A DNA stretch of 14,638 bases from JABFRJ01 sp033812735 (lineage in GTDB: Bacteria; Pseudomonadota; Alphaproteobacteria; Rhizobiales; Hyphomicrobiaceae), in assembly GCA_033812735.1 (NCBI GenBank), contig JAPXTA010000129.1, forward strand, positions 1-14,638, given 5' to 3'. A model generated the notes under the pieces. That model did no database searches. It saw nothing but the letters and a program-made list of their open reading frames with translations, and was not told where the DNA came from. Of the stretch, positions 1-6,891 are shown in pieces; the stretch's first letter is position 1; every line of letters begins with the position of its first letter. Made by a program: the position numbers and the translations under genes.

Positions 1-135
1 ATAGCGGCAACGGTTGAACGCGTCCTCGGCCGTCTCGAGCGGGAGGGCAATCTCGTTGCCCCCTCGAGCCTTGATGATGTCATCGCTCTCGACCATATGG
101 CACGCAAGGCGGCGCAAGAGGTCTTTGCCGCCTGA
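1..135 (+). CDS. dxr: 1-deoxy-D-xylulose 5-phosphate reductoisomerase, C-terminal end (partial)
   Basis: Frame 1 is open from the first base to a TGA at 133-135 and gives 44 residues, ending in DDVIALDHMARKAAQEVFAA. This resembles the C-terminal helical domain of Dxr (IspC), where a 'D-x-V-L-x-hydrophobic-D-x-x-A-R' stretch sits close to the end. Dxr converts 1-deoxyxylulose 5-phosphate to 2-C-methylerythritol 4-phosphate with NADPH in the cytosolic MEP isoprenoid pathway. The catalytic and NADPH-binding parts lie outside the window. The call rests on this short match and on position, because dxr commonly lies just upstream of rseP and bamA in proteobacteria. A gap of 165 bp separates it from rseP. 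Confidence 0.75.
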   Translation: MAATVERVLGRLEREGNLVAPSSLDDVIALDHMARKAAQEVFAA

Positions 136-140
136 GCGGT

Positions 141-183
141 GTTCCCTTGGGAACGGTTCAGTTTTTCGCCGAATTGGTATACA
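141..183 (+). promoter_or_regulatory. Small inverted repeat and weak candidate promoter before rseP
   Basis: The dxr-rseP gap holds GTTCCCTTGGGAAC at 141-154. It can fold as a 5-bp stem with a CTTG loop, and T5 follows at 162-166 after seven other bases. It may be a weak dxr terminator or a small operator. TATACA at 178-183, 16 bp after GTTCAG at 156-161, is the best -10-like element; the -35 match is poor. Inference only. Confidence 0.22.
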
Positions 184-300
184 CGGACGATAGATGGGCA
201 ACCGATGCACGAAACCGCAATCGGTCGCTGATATGAGCGAATACGGTAGGTGTCGCCCGGCTTTTCGTCCCGGCAGCGGCCACCAGGAGCAACTCAAGGC

Positions 301-1452
301 ATGCTGACGTTATCGAGTCTCTGGAGCGTGCTGACGACGGCCGCAGCATTCCTGTTCGTGCTGACCGTGGTGGTCTTCATTCACGAACTCGGCCATTTCC
401 TGGTCGCCCGCTGGTGCGGCGTCCGCGTCAACACCTTCTCGATCGGCATGGGCAAGGAGCTATTTGCGTTCGTCGACCGCAAAGGCACCCGCTGGCGCCT
501 CGCCGCCGCGCCCGTCGGCGGCTATGTCAAATTCGCTGGTGACGAAAACGGGGCAAGCGTCCCAGATCAGGAAGCGCTCGCCCGCATGACGCCTCAGGAG
601 CGCGCGGAATCCTTCCATCTGAAGCCGGTTTGGCAGCGGGCAGCCGTCGTCGCAGCAGGGCCGATTGCCAATTTCCTGCTCGCCATCGCCATCCTGACAG
701 CGATCTTCTGGACCAGCGGTGAACGCGTGATCCTGCCGCGCGTCGAGCAGGTCGTCGCCGGCACCGCAGCAGAGGAAGCCGGCTTCAAACCGGGCGATCT
801 CATCCTCACCGTCAATGGCGAAAAAATTAACAGTTTCAATGATTTACGACGAATGACGGCGACCAGCGCCGGCGACGGCATGACCTTCACGGTCGACCGC
901 GGCGGCGTCACGGTCAGCCTCAAGGCCATTCCGCGTATTACCGAAGTTCCCGATGGCTTCGGCGGCAAGATGAAAATTGGCCAGCTGGGCCTTCGTGGCC
1001 CCTCCGTCCCGACGGAATGGCAGCAGAAGGACTACGGACCGATCGAAGCGCTCGGCCGGGCGACGACGGAGTCATGGAACTACGCGGCGCAGACGTGGCA
1101 GTACATCGGCCGCGTTCTGCGCGGCAAAGAGTCCGGCGATCAAATCGGCGGACCCGCGCGCATCGCCGATGCGTCGGGCAAGATGGCGAGCGCCGGCATC
1201 GTGCCGTTGATCCACTTCATCGCGTTCATTTCCGTCAGCATCGGTCTTGCCAACCTTCTACCGATCCCGCTCCTCGATGGCGGCCACCTTTTGTTCTATG
1301 CAATCGAGGCTGTGCGCGGACATCCGCTCACCCAGCAGACTCAAGAATACGCCTTCCGCTTCGGATTGATGGTCGTGCTGTTCCTCTTCCTATTCGCCAA
1401 TTTCAACGACCTCGTCGTCTTCAAGTCGTGGCTTGGAATGAGCGGTAGCTGA
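301..1452 (+). CDS. rseP: RIP metalloprotease RseP (site-2 protease, MmpA-like)
   Basis: Membrane-embedded zinc metalloprotease of 383 residues that cleaves single-pass membrane proteins within the bilayer; known targets of the family are anti-sigma factors (RseA), remnant signal peptides and, in Caulobacter, PodJ. The first membrane segment carries the zinc motif HELGH (H28, E29, H32). GPIANF at 120-125 opens the second hydrophobic segment. One PDZ domain spans about residues 148-225. NLLPIPLLDGGHL at 318-330 supplies the third zinc ligand, D326, and a last hydrophobic helix lies near 356-370. E. coli RseP is longer (about 450 residues) with two PDZ domains; a single PDZ fits the alphaproteobacterial type. 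ATG 301 is preferred because AGGAG lies at 285-289 and the protein then begins at the usual place. A GTG at 250 would add 17 unconserved residues. The actual substrate here is unknown. Confidence 0.95.
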   Translation: MLTLSSLWSVLTTAAAFLFVLTVVVFIHELGHFLVARWCGVRVNTFSIGMGKELFAFVDRKGTRWRLAAAPVGGYVKFAGDENGASVPDQEALARMTPQERAESFHLKPVWQRAAVVAAGPIANFLLAIAILTAIFWTSGERVILPRVEQVVAGTAAEEAGFKPGDLILTVNGEKINSFNDLRRMTATSAGDGMTFTVDRGGVTVSLKAIPRITEVPDGFGGKMKIGQLGLRGPSVPTEWQQKDYGPIEALGRATTESWNYAAQTWQYIGRVLRGKESGDQIGGPARIADASGKMASAGIVPLIHFIAFISVSIGLANLLPIPLLDGGHLLFYAIEAVRGHPLTQQTQEYAFRFGLMVVLFLFLFANFNDLVVFKSWLGMSGS

Positions 1453-1845
1453 GCACTTTCCTCGGTCCTTCGCTGATCGCTGGTCAGATTATGTCGGAAC
1501 TGTGTCGGTCCACGGTTGGCGGCAACGGTTCTGGCTTGTGGATGAAGCCGTTTAGTGAATTGAAATTACTGATTAATTTTGAGGGGTCGCCGGTGTAATG
1601 GCCAATAGGCCACGCCGCCCCTTCAAAAGACGTCCAAAAGCCAAAACTCCCTTTTACAAACGTTCGTGAATCGTTAAATCTCGCGTCGGCTCAGCCTGCG
1701 TCTATCGCTGGGGCGTCGCGTCGTCGGTGCCGCAGGATAAGAAATACAAGAACAAGTTTTGAGCTGCCTGGATTCGAGTGCCCGTCGCTGGTGGCACCCG
1801 AGTTTGGTATTGGGGGACCGGCGAACCGAAAGGCGATCACGCACG
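1453..1845 (+). other. Non-coding stretch between rseP and bamA (bamA leader)
   Basis: I find no convincing gene in these 393 bp. About 1555-1680 is clearly richer in A and T than the flanking genes, as expected for a promoter and leader. A perfect hairpin, TGGCC-AATA-GGCCA, lies at 1599-1612, flanked by AGGGG (from 1582) and CCCCT (up to 1622) that could close a longer imperfect stem. The best sigma-70-like pair I see is TTTACA at 1653-1658 and TAAATC at 1675-1680 with a 16-bp spacer; the -10 match is poor. Open frames here, including the 29 codons in frame with bamA from 1759, have no recognisable protein character. Confidence 0.4.
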
Positions 1846-4242
1846 ATGCGTATGGTCCGTAAGGTGAGACGTAGGGGAATTCTCTTCCTCTCCGCACTGC
1901 TGCTATCGTTGCCGGCACTCGTCGCTGAACAAGCGACGCCCGTCGCTTCGGTCGCGCACGCGCAAGCCATTCGTGATATCGCCGTCAGCGGCAATCGCCG
2001 CGTCGAGGCCGAAACGGTACGGTCCTATCTCAAGTTCAACGTCGGTGACGCCTACGATCCCGGCAAGGTCGACGCATCTATCCGGTCGCTGTTTGCCACT
2101 GGCCTGTTTCGTGACGTCCAGATCGATCGCACCTCGAATGGCGTGTCGGTCGCCGTCGTCGAAAATCCCGTCGTCAATCAGGTCGCCTTCGAAGGCAACA
2201 GCGAGGTCGAGAAGACCGCGCTCGAAGCCGAAGTGCAGCTGAAGCCGCGCGCCGTTTACACCCGCGCCAAAGTGCAAGCGGACGTGCAGCGCGTCCTCGA
2301 TGTTTATCGCCGTCAGGGCCGGTACGCGGCCTCGGTCGAGCCGAAGCTGATCGAACTCGACAATAACCGCGTCAACGTCGTCTTCGAAATCAACGAAGGC
2401 AAGGCGACCAAGATCAAGAGCATCTCGTTCGTCGGCAACCGCGCCTTCAGCGACAGTCAGCTGCGCGATATCATCACCACCACACAATCGGGCTGGTTCG
2501 ATTTCCTCAAGGGAACGAACATCTACGATCCCGACCGCGTCGCCCTCGACCGTGAATTGCTCCGCCAGTACTATCTGAAGAACGGCTATGCCGATGCACG
2601 CGTCGTCTCGGCAAACGCCGTACTCGATCGCGACGGCTCCGGCTTCTTCGTGACGTTCGTGGTCGAAGAAGGCGAACTGTTCCGCTTCGGATCGATCAAC
2701 ATCGACTCGAAACTCCCCTCGGTGAACACGGCCGCCCTCAAAGGCGAGATCCTGACGGAAAGCGGCAAGATCTACGATCTCTCTCAGATCGACAAGACGG
2801 CCGAGGCCATGACGATCATGATCGCCGAGCAGGGCTTCGCGTTCGGCCGCGTTCGCCCCCGTGCGGATCGTGATCCCGGCTCCCAGTCGATCAGCGTGAC
2901 CTACCTCATCGACGAGGGTCCGCGCGTCTACATCGAGCGCATCAACATCAGCGGCAACCAGCGCACGCTCGACTACGTCATACGTCGCGAGTTCCGCTTG
3001 GCGGAAGGCGATGCTTACAACCCGTTGATGGTCGACCGCGCCAAGAAGCGCCTGCAGAACCTCGGCTTCTTCAAAACGGTCGAGATCAAGCGGCGTCAGG
3101 GTAGCGCACCCGACCGCGTCGTCCTCGATGTCGATCTGGCCGAGCAGTCTACCGGCGACATTTCGTTCGGTGCCGGTTACTCCACGTCGGAAGGCGTTAT
3201 TGGCGACATTTCGCTCACTGAGCGGAACTTGCTCGGCCGTGGCCAGTTCCTGCGCCTGCGTTTGGCCGGCTCCGCCGATCGCCAGCAGGTCGACCTGAGT
3301 TTCACGGAGCCGCGCTTCCTCGATCGCAACATCGCGGCTGGCTTCGACCTCTTCCACAAGGGCACGACCAAATCCAGCTACCAGCCCTTCGCCACTATGA
3401 AGTCGGGCGGCACGCTGCGTCTCGGCTTCCCATTGTCCGAGAAGCTGTGGATGCAGACGTCCTACACGCTGTCGCGTGACGAGATTTCGGACGTCGAGAC
3501 GAATGCGTCGCGCGCCATCAAGCAGGCTTGCGGATATGTCGACGGCTCCGGTTGCACCGACGGTACATACTGGACCTCGGCTGCCGGTCTCTCGCTCACC
3601 TACGACGCGCGCAATCATCCCAAGACGCCGACCCGCGGTTTCTTCCTGACCGCCGGCGTCGACTTCGCAGGTCTCGGTGGCGACGTGCAATACACGCGCC
3701 TCCAAGCAGAAGCTCGCGGTTACTATCCGATCACCGAGAAGATCACCCTCGTCGGCCGCGTTGCCGGTGGCCACATCGCTGGCTGGGGCGGAGAAGACGT
3801 TCGCCTGCTCGACCTGTTCTACAAGGGCGGTGACACCATTCGCGGCTTCGATCGCTCTGGCTTCGGTCCGCGCGACATGAGCTTCGGTGGCAACCAGGAT
3901 GCGATTGGCGGTACGACCTACTGGACGGCGACTGCAGAGGTTCGTTTCCCGCTGCCATTCATTCCGGATGAACTCGGTATGAGCGGCGCCGTGTTCGCCG
4001 ACGCTGGCTCGCTGTTTGGCGCCTCTAGTTTCGCAACTAATCTGAACGATCCAGCGGCCTGCACGGCTGCGTCCACCAACATCTGCTTGAAGGACGACGC
4101 GTCGATCCGCTCGTCAATCGGTGCGAGCTTGCTCTGGAACTCGCCGCTCGGGCCGCTGCGCCTCGACGTAGCGCAGGCGCTCACGAAGGAAGACTACGAC
4201 AAGACTCAGCTCATCCGCTTCGGCGCATCGACCAAGTTCTGA
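1846..4242 (+). CDS. bamA: Outer membrane protein assembly factor BamA (Omp85)
   Basis: Central component of the BAM complex; it folds and inserts beta-barrel proteins, including LptD, into the outer membrane. From ATG 1846 it has 798 residues (E. coli BamA has 810). A basic N-terminus (MRMVRKVRRR) plus a hydrophobic core ends in VAHA|QA, giving likely signal peptidase I cleavage after A39. Five POTRA repeats follow, each opening with an 'I-x-hydrophobic-x-G-N' type strand (IAVSGNRRV, VAFEGNSEV, ISFVGNRAF, the diverged INIDSKLPS and INISGNQRT), up to about residue 430. The barrel runs from about 435. The conserved loop-6 motif reads IRGF (665-668), and the chain ends in phenylalanine as a beta-signal (LIRFGASTKF). 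AAGG at 1830-1833 is a weak, rather distant ribosome site; ATG 1852 is an alternative. Its only four cysteines form two CX7C pairs (C562/C570, C739/C747). A strong terminator follows. Confidence 0.97.
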   Translation: MRMVRKVRRRGILFLSALLLSLPALVAEQATPVASVAHAQAIRDIAVSGNRRVEAETVRSYLKFNVGDAYDPGKVDASIRSLFATGLFRDVQIDRTSNGVSVAVVENPVVNQVAFEGNSEVEKTALEAEVQLKPRAVYTRAKVQADVQRVLDVYRRQGRYAASVEPKLIELDNNRVNVVFEINEGKATKIKSISFVGNRAFSDSQLRDIITTTQSGWFDFLKGTNIYDPDRVALDRELLRQYYLKNGYADARVVSANAVLDRDGSGFFVTFVVEEGELFRFGSINIDSKLPSVNTAALKGEILTESGKIYDLSQIDKTAEAMTIMIAEQGFAFGRVRPRADRDPGSQSISVTYLIDEGPRVYIERINISGNQRTLDYVIRREFRLAEGDAYNPLMVDRAKKRLQNLGFFKTVEIKRRQGSAPDRVVLDVDLAEQSTGDISFGAGYSTSEGVIGDISLTERNLLGRGQFLRLRLAGSADRQQVDLSFTEPRFLDRNIAAGFDLFHKGTTKSSYQPFATMKSGGTLRLGFPLSEKLWMQTSYTLSRDEISDVETNASRAIKQACGYVDGSGCTDGTYWTSAAGLSLTYDARNHPKTPTRGFFLTAGVDFAGLGGDVQYTRLQAEARGYYPITEKITLVGRVAGGHIAGWGGEDVRLLDLFYKGGDTIRGFDRSGFGPRDMSFGGNQDAIGGTTYWTATAEVRFPLPFIPDELGMSGAVFADAGSLFGASSFATNLNDPAACTAASTNICLKDDASIRSSIGASLLWNSPLGPLRLDVAQALTKEDYDKTQLIRFGASTKF

Positions 4243-4261
4243 TGCTGAGGTACCGACTTCG

Positions 4262-4291
4262 AAAGGCCCGCGGCCAACCGCGGGCCTTTTT
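4262..4291 (+). terminator. Rho-independent terminator after bamA
   Basis: A perfect 12-bp stem pairs AAAGGCCCGCGG (4262-4273) with CCGCGGGCCTTT (4278-4289) around a CCAA loop. The T-run at 4287-4291 overlaps the base of the stem. It starts 20 bp after the bamA stop and should end the upstream transcript, separating bamA from the lpxD unit. The A-run at the base of the stem is too short to suggest strong action on the other strand. Confidence 0.88.
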
Positions 4292-4346
4292 ATTGAGCGC
4301 AACGGCGTGACAGTCCTTGTGGCCGAAGCGCACGCCGTGCGCGTCA

Positions 4347-4374
4347 TTGCTTGATGCGCTGGCCGCCATATTGT
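4347..4374 (+). promoter_or_regulatory. Candidate promoter for the lpxD-fabZ-lpxA-lpxI-lpxB unit
   Basis: TTGCTT at 4347-4352 and TATTGT at 4369-4374 are separated by 16 bp, resembling a housekeeping -35/-10 pair. They lie between the bamA terminator and lpxD, where a promoter is expected, and the -10 is about 45 bp upstream of the lpxD start. The sequence match is only moderate. Confidence 0.35.
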
Positions 4375-4418
4375 AGGTCCCGCGTGCCTTCCCTGTACTG
4401 CGCCTGAGGAGACGATCG

Positions 4419-5480
4419 ATGATGGAGCATCCGGGCTTCTTCGAGCGTGCCGGCCCATTTCCTCTGCGCGTCATCGCCGAGAAGGTCGGCGCGACGATTG
4501 CCGCAACGGCCGATCCCGAGGTCATGATCGACGACGTGCGCACGCTCGCGGACGCGGCCGGGCGCGATCTGAGCTTCCTCGACAACCGCCGCTATCTGCC
4601 CCAGGCAGCCGAGACGAAAGCTGGCGCATGTCTCATCCAGCCGGCCTTTGCCGAGCGCCTCCCCGCAGGCACGGTTGCGCTCACCCATCGCACGCCCTAC
4701 CGCGCCTTCGCGCTGGCACTGCAACTCTTTTATCCGACGGCGATGCGCTCGAAGGCGTTGGAGTCGGAAGTGGGCGCGCCCCTCGTCCACCCGACCGCGC
4801 GTATCGAGGAGGGCGCCCGTATCGAGCCGGGCGCCATGGTCGGCCGTGAGGCCTGGATCGGGCGCGGCACCGTCGTCGCAGCGGGAGCTGTGATTGGTTA
4901 CCGCGTCACGGTCGGCCGTGATTGCAGCATCGGGCCAGGCGCGAGCGTCATGCACGCCCTCTTGGGCGACCGGGTCATCGTCCATGCCGGCGTCCGGATT
5001 GGCCAGGACGGCTTCGGCTTCGCGATGGGCTTGGGCGGCCACTTGAAGGTGCCGCAGATCGGCCGCGTGATTATCCAGGACGACGTCGAGATCGGCGCCA
5101 ACAGCTGCGTCGATAGAGGCGCTCTTAAGGATACGATCATCGGGGCCGGAACCAAAATTGATAATCTGGTGCAAATCGGGCACAACGTGGCCATCGGTAG
5201 ACACTGCGTCATCGTCGGGCAGGTCGGCATCGCCGGCTCGTCAGTGCTCGAAGATTACGTCGTGATCGGCGGCCAGGCGGGCGTGGCGGGTCACATCCGT
5301 GTCGGTCAGGGCGCGCAGATCGCAGGTGCCAGCCACGCGAAGGACGACGTCCCCCCGCGCGCGCGCATGGTCGGCACACCGGCGGTCCCGATCCGCGAGT
5401 TCGCCCGCGTGAGCAACGCGTTGCGGCGTCTCGCCGGCAAGGAAAGTGATGCTGCTGCCGGTGGCAGTGACGATGTCTAG
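4419..5480 (+). CDS. lpxD: UDP-3-O-(3-hydroxyacyl)glucosamine N-acyltransferase LpxD
   Basis: Third committed step of lipid A synthesis: transfers an R-3-hydroxyacyl chain from acyl carrier protein to the 2-amino group of UDP-3-O-acyl-glucosamine, in the cytosol as a trimer. It has 353 residues, the normal family size. Residues 1-105 match the N-terminal uridine-binding domain, with the family signature DLSFLDNRRYL. About 120-310 is a left-handed beta-helix of hexapeptide repeats ([IV]-G-x-x-x-x), including NSCVDRGALKDTIIGAGTKI. The probable catalytic histidine is H255 in QIGHNV, matching His239 of E. coli in AHNV. The C-terminus is short and polar. GAGGAGA at 4406-4412 is a strong ribosome site; ATG 4419 and ATG 4422 are both well placed. 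It is the first gene after the bamA terminator and leads into fabZ after 50 bp. Confidence 0.96.
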   Translation: MMEHPGFFERAGPFPLRVIAEKVGATIAATADPEVMIDDVRTLADAAGRDLSFLDNRRYLPQAAETKAGACLIQPAFAERLPAGTVALTHRTPYRAFALALQLFYPTAMRSKALESEVGAPLVHPTARIEEGARIEPGAMVGREAWIGRGTVVAAGAVIGYRVTVGRDCSIGPGASVMHALLGDRVIVHAGVRIGQDGFGFAMGLGGHLKVPQIGRVIIQDDVEIGANSCVDRGALKDTIIGAGTKIDNLVQIGHNVAIGRHCVIVGQVGIAGSSVLEDYVVIGGQAGVAGHIRVGQGAQIAGASHAKDDVPPRARMVGTPAVPIREFARVSNALRRLAGKESDAAAGGSDDV

Positions 5481-5530
5481 AACGGCCGCGACTGGCGCGC
5501 GGCCCATCAACCTGTGCTCAGGAGTGGTCC

Positions 5531-6040
5531 GTGGCAGACGGAGACGTGAAACTGATGAATGACAAACCTGAGACACGGGCACTCGCGACTGCGGACATCC
5601 AGCAGATCATGCAGCTGCTGCCGCATCGCTATCCCTTCCTGCTCGTCGACAAGATCATCGATATCGACCGCGACGAGTCGGGCATCGGCATCAAGAACGT
5701 CACCATCAACGAGAACTTCTTTCAGGGCCATTTCCCGAAGTTTCCCGTGATGCCCGGTGTGCTCATTATTGAAGCACTCGCTCAGACCGCAGGCGCCATC
5801 TGCGTCCACCACGCCGGCGCCACAGATATTCCGCAGATCGTGTTTTTCATGGGGATCGACAACGCGAAATTCCGCAAACCCGTTCTTCCAGGTGATACGC
5901 TCCACTTGCATGTGAAGAAGGTGCGTAGCCGCGCGAACGTCTGGCGCTTCCGCTGCGACGCGAAAGTCAACGGCCAGACCGTGGCCGAGGCGGATATCAG
6001 CGCCATGATCGTGGACCCAAAAGATGTCAAAAAAGCCTAA
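5531..6040 (+). CDS. fabZ: 3-hydroxyacyl-[acyl-carrier-protein] dehydratase FabZ
   Basis: Hot-dog fold enzyme that dehydrates R-3-hydroxyacyl-ACP to trans-2-enoyl-ACP in fatty acid elongation. It draws on the same 3-hydroxyacyl-ACP that LpxA and LpxD use, which explains its place between them: the balance between membrane phospholipid and lipid A is set here. The protein has 169 residues. LLPHRYPFLLVDK (29-41) is the family's N-terminal signature. The active site is H67 in FFQGHFP, with E81 in the following helix (GVLIIEALAQTAG), the same 14-residue spacing as H54/E68 of E. coli FabZ. The start is GTG 5531, chosen for AGGAG at 5520-5524, 6 bp upstream; ATG 5555 lacks a good site. The last 17 bp overlap lpxA, suggesting translational coupling. 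Confidence 0.97.
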   Translation: MADGDVKLMNDKPETRALATADIQQIMQLLPHRYPFLLVDKIIDIDRDESGIGIKNVTINENFFQGHFPKFPVMPGVLIIEALAQTAGAICVHHAGATDIPQIVFFMGIDNAKFRKPVLPGDTLHLHVKKVRSRANVWRFRCDAKVNGQTVAEADISAMIVDPKDVKKA

Positions 6041-6887
6041 GGGGCGTGCCGCAAGCTCGACGGCTGCGAAAGTCGCAGCCGCGCTGCCACGCACCGAGGT
6101 CCATGCGCACGCCGTGGTAGAGCCCGGCGCGAAACTTGGCGCCGGAGTGAAGATCGGGCCGTTTTGCACGGTCGGCACGCATGTGTCGCTCGCCGACGGC
6201 GTCGAACTCATGAGCCACGTCGCCATTGCGGGCCGGACCAGCATCGGGCCGCGAACCAAGATCTTTCCGTTCGCCTCGATCGGCCACCAGCCTCAAGACC
6301 TGAAGTTCAAGGGCGAAGCCTCGACGCTCGCGATCGGCGCCGAGTGCCTGATCCGCGAAGGCGTGACGATGAACCCGGGCACCGAGGGCGGCGGCATGAA
6401 GACCGTCATCGGCGACCGCTCCGTCTTTCTGGCAAACAGCCACGTTGGCCACGACTGCATCGTCGGCAACAATGTCATCTTCTCGCACGGCGCCATGGCG
6501 GCGGGGCATTGCCAGATCGCCGACTTCGCCATCATCAGCGGCGGTGCCGCTGTCATCCAGTTCGCCCGCGTCGGCGCCCACGCCTTCATCGGGGGCATGT
6601 CCGGTCTGGAAAACGACCTCATCCCCTACGGTATGGCCGTCGGCAACCGCGCTCACCTCAACGGCCTCAACATCATCGGCCTCCAGCGGCGCGGCTTTCC
6701 CCGCTCCGACATCCATAATCTGCGCCGCGCCTATCGCCTCCTGTTCGCGCAGGAAGGCACTTTGATGGAGCGTGTCGACGACGTCGCGGTCGAGTTCCGC
6801 GGCCAACCGCTGGTCGAGGAAATCCTCGCCTTCATCCGTGCCGGCGGCAAACGCTCGCTCTGCACGCCGCGCGACCTAGAGGCCTGA
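6024..6887 (+). CDS. lpxA: Acyl-ACP--UDP-N-acetylglucosamine O-acyltransferase LpxA
   Basis: First enzyme of lipid A synthesis: moves an R-3-hydroxyacyl chain from ACP to the 3-position of UDP-GlcNAc (or of its 3-amino analogue in species that make it). 287 residues against 262 in E. coli. The left-handed beta-helix starts near residue 26 (VHAHAVVEPGAKLG), followed by the usual alpha-helical C-terminal region. From recalled E. coli LpxA, alignment is ungapped with an offset of 18: K76 becomes K94 (DLKFKGE), H122 H140, catalytic H125 H143 (HVGHDC), H144 H162 and R204/R205 R222/R223 (GLQRRGF). The exception is H160, here I178 (AAVIQF). The first 25 residues, lysine- and alanine-rich, form an extension; no other ATG, GTG or TTG lies in frame before the helix. 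Start ATG 6024 is inside fabZ, with only a weak AAAAG in front. Confidence 0.96.
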   Translation: MSKKPKGRAASSTAAKVAAALPRTEVHAHAVVEPGAKLGAGVKIGPFCTVGTHVSLADGVELMSHVAIAGRTSIGPRTKIFPFASIGHQPQDLKFKGEASTLAIGAECLIREGVTMNPGTEGGGMKTVIGDRSVFLANSHVGHDCIVGNNVIFSHGAMAAGHCQIADFAIISGGAAVIQFARVGAHAFIGGMSGLENDLIPYGMAVGNRAHLNGLNIIGLQRRGFPRSDIHNLRRAYRLLFAQEGTLMERVDDVAVEFRGQPLVEEILAFIRAGGKRSLCTPRDLEA

Positions 6888-6891
6888 GCGA

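Noticed and set aside
250..300. GTG start that would lengthen RseP by 17 residues
   Set aside because: ATG 301 has AGGAG upstream and puts the HELGH helix at the normal distance from the N-terminus; the added residues are not hydrophobic or conserved.
1495..1530. EcfG general-stress promoter (GGAAC ... CGTT) downstream of rseP
   Set aside because: GGAAC is present, but no CGTT lies at the required 16-19 bp spacing.
1759..1845. Upstream in-frame start for BamA
   Set aside because: It would place 29 polar residues before a clear basic-hydrophobic signal peptide, which normally begins at the N-terminus as it does from ATG 1846.
1903..3774. 623-codon open frame on the minus strand opposite bamA
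   Set aside because: Long antisense frames are common opposite GC-rich genes because the codon bias of the real gene removes stops. The translation is low in complexity (rich in Asp, Val, Ala, Glu, Arg) and lacks any recognisable domain, while the plus strand encodes an intact BamA.
6027..6806. 260-codon minus-strand frame opposite lpxA, and a similar one at 4344-5204 opposite lpxD
   Set aside because: They mirror the hexapeptide repeats of LpxA and LpxD and have the Asp/Ala/Val-rich make-up of antisense shadows. No domain is visible.
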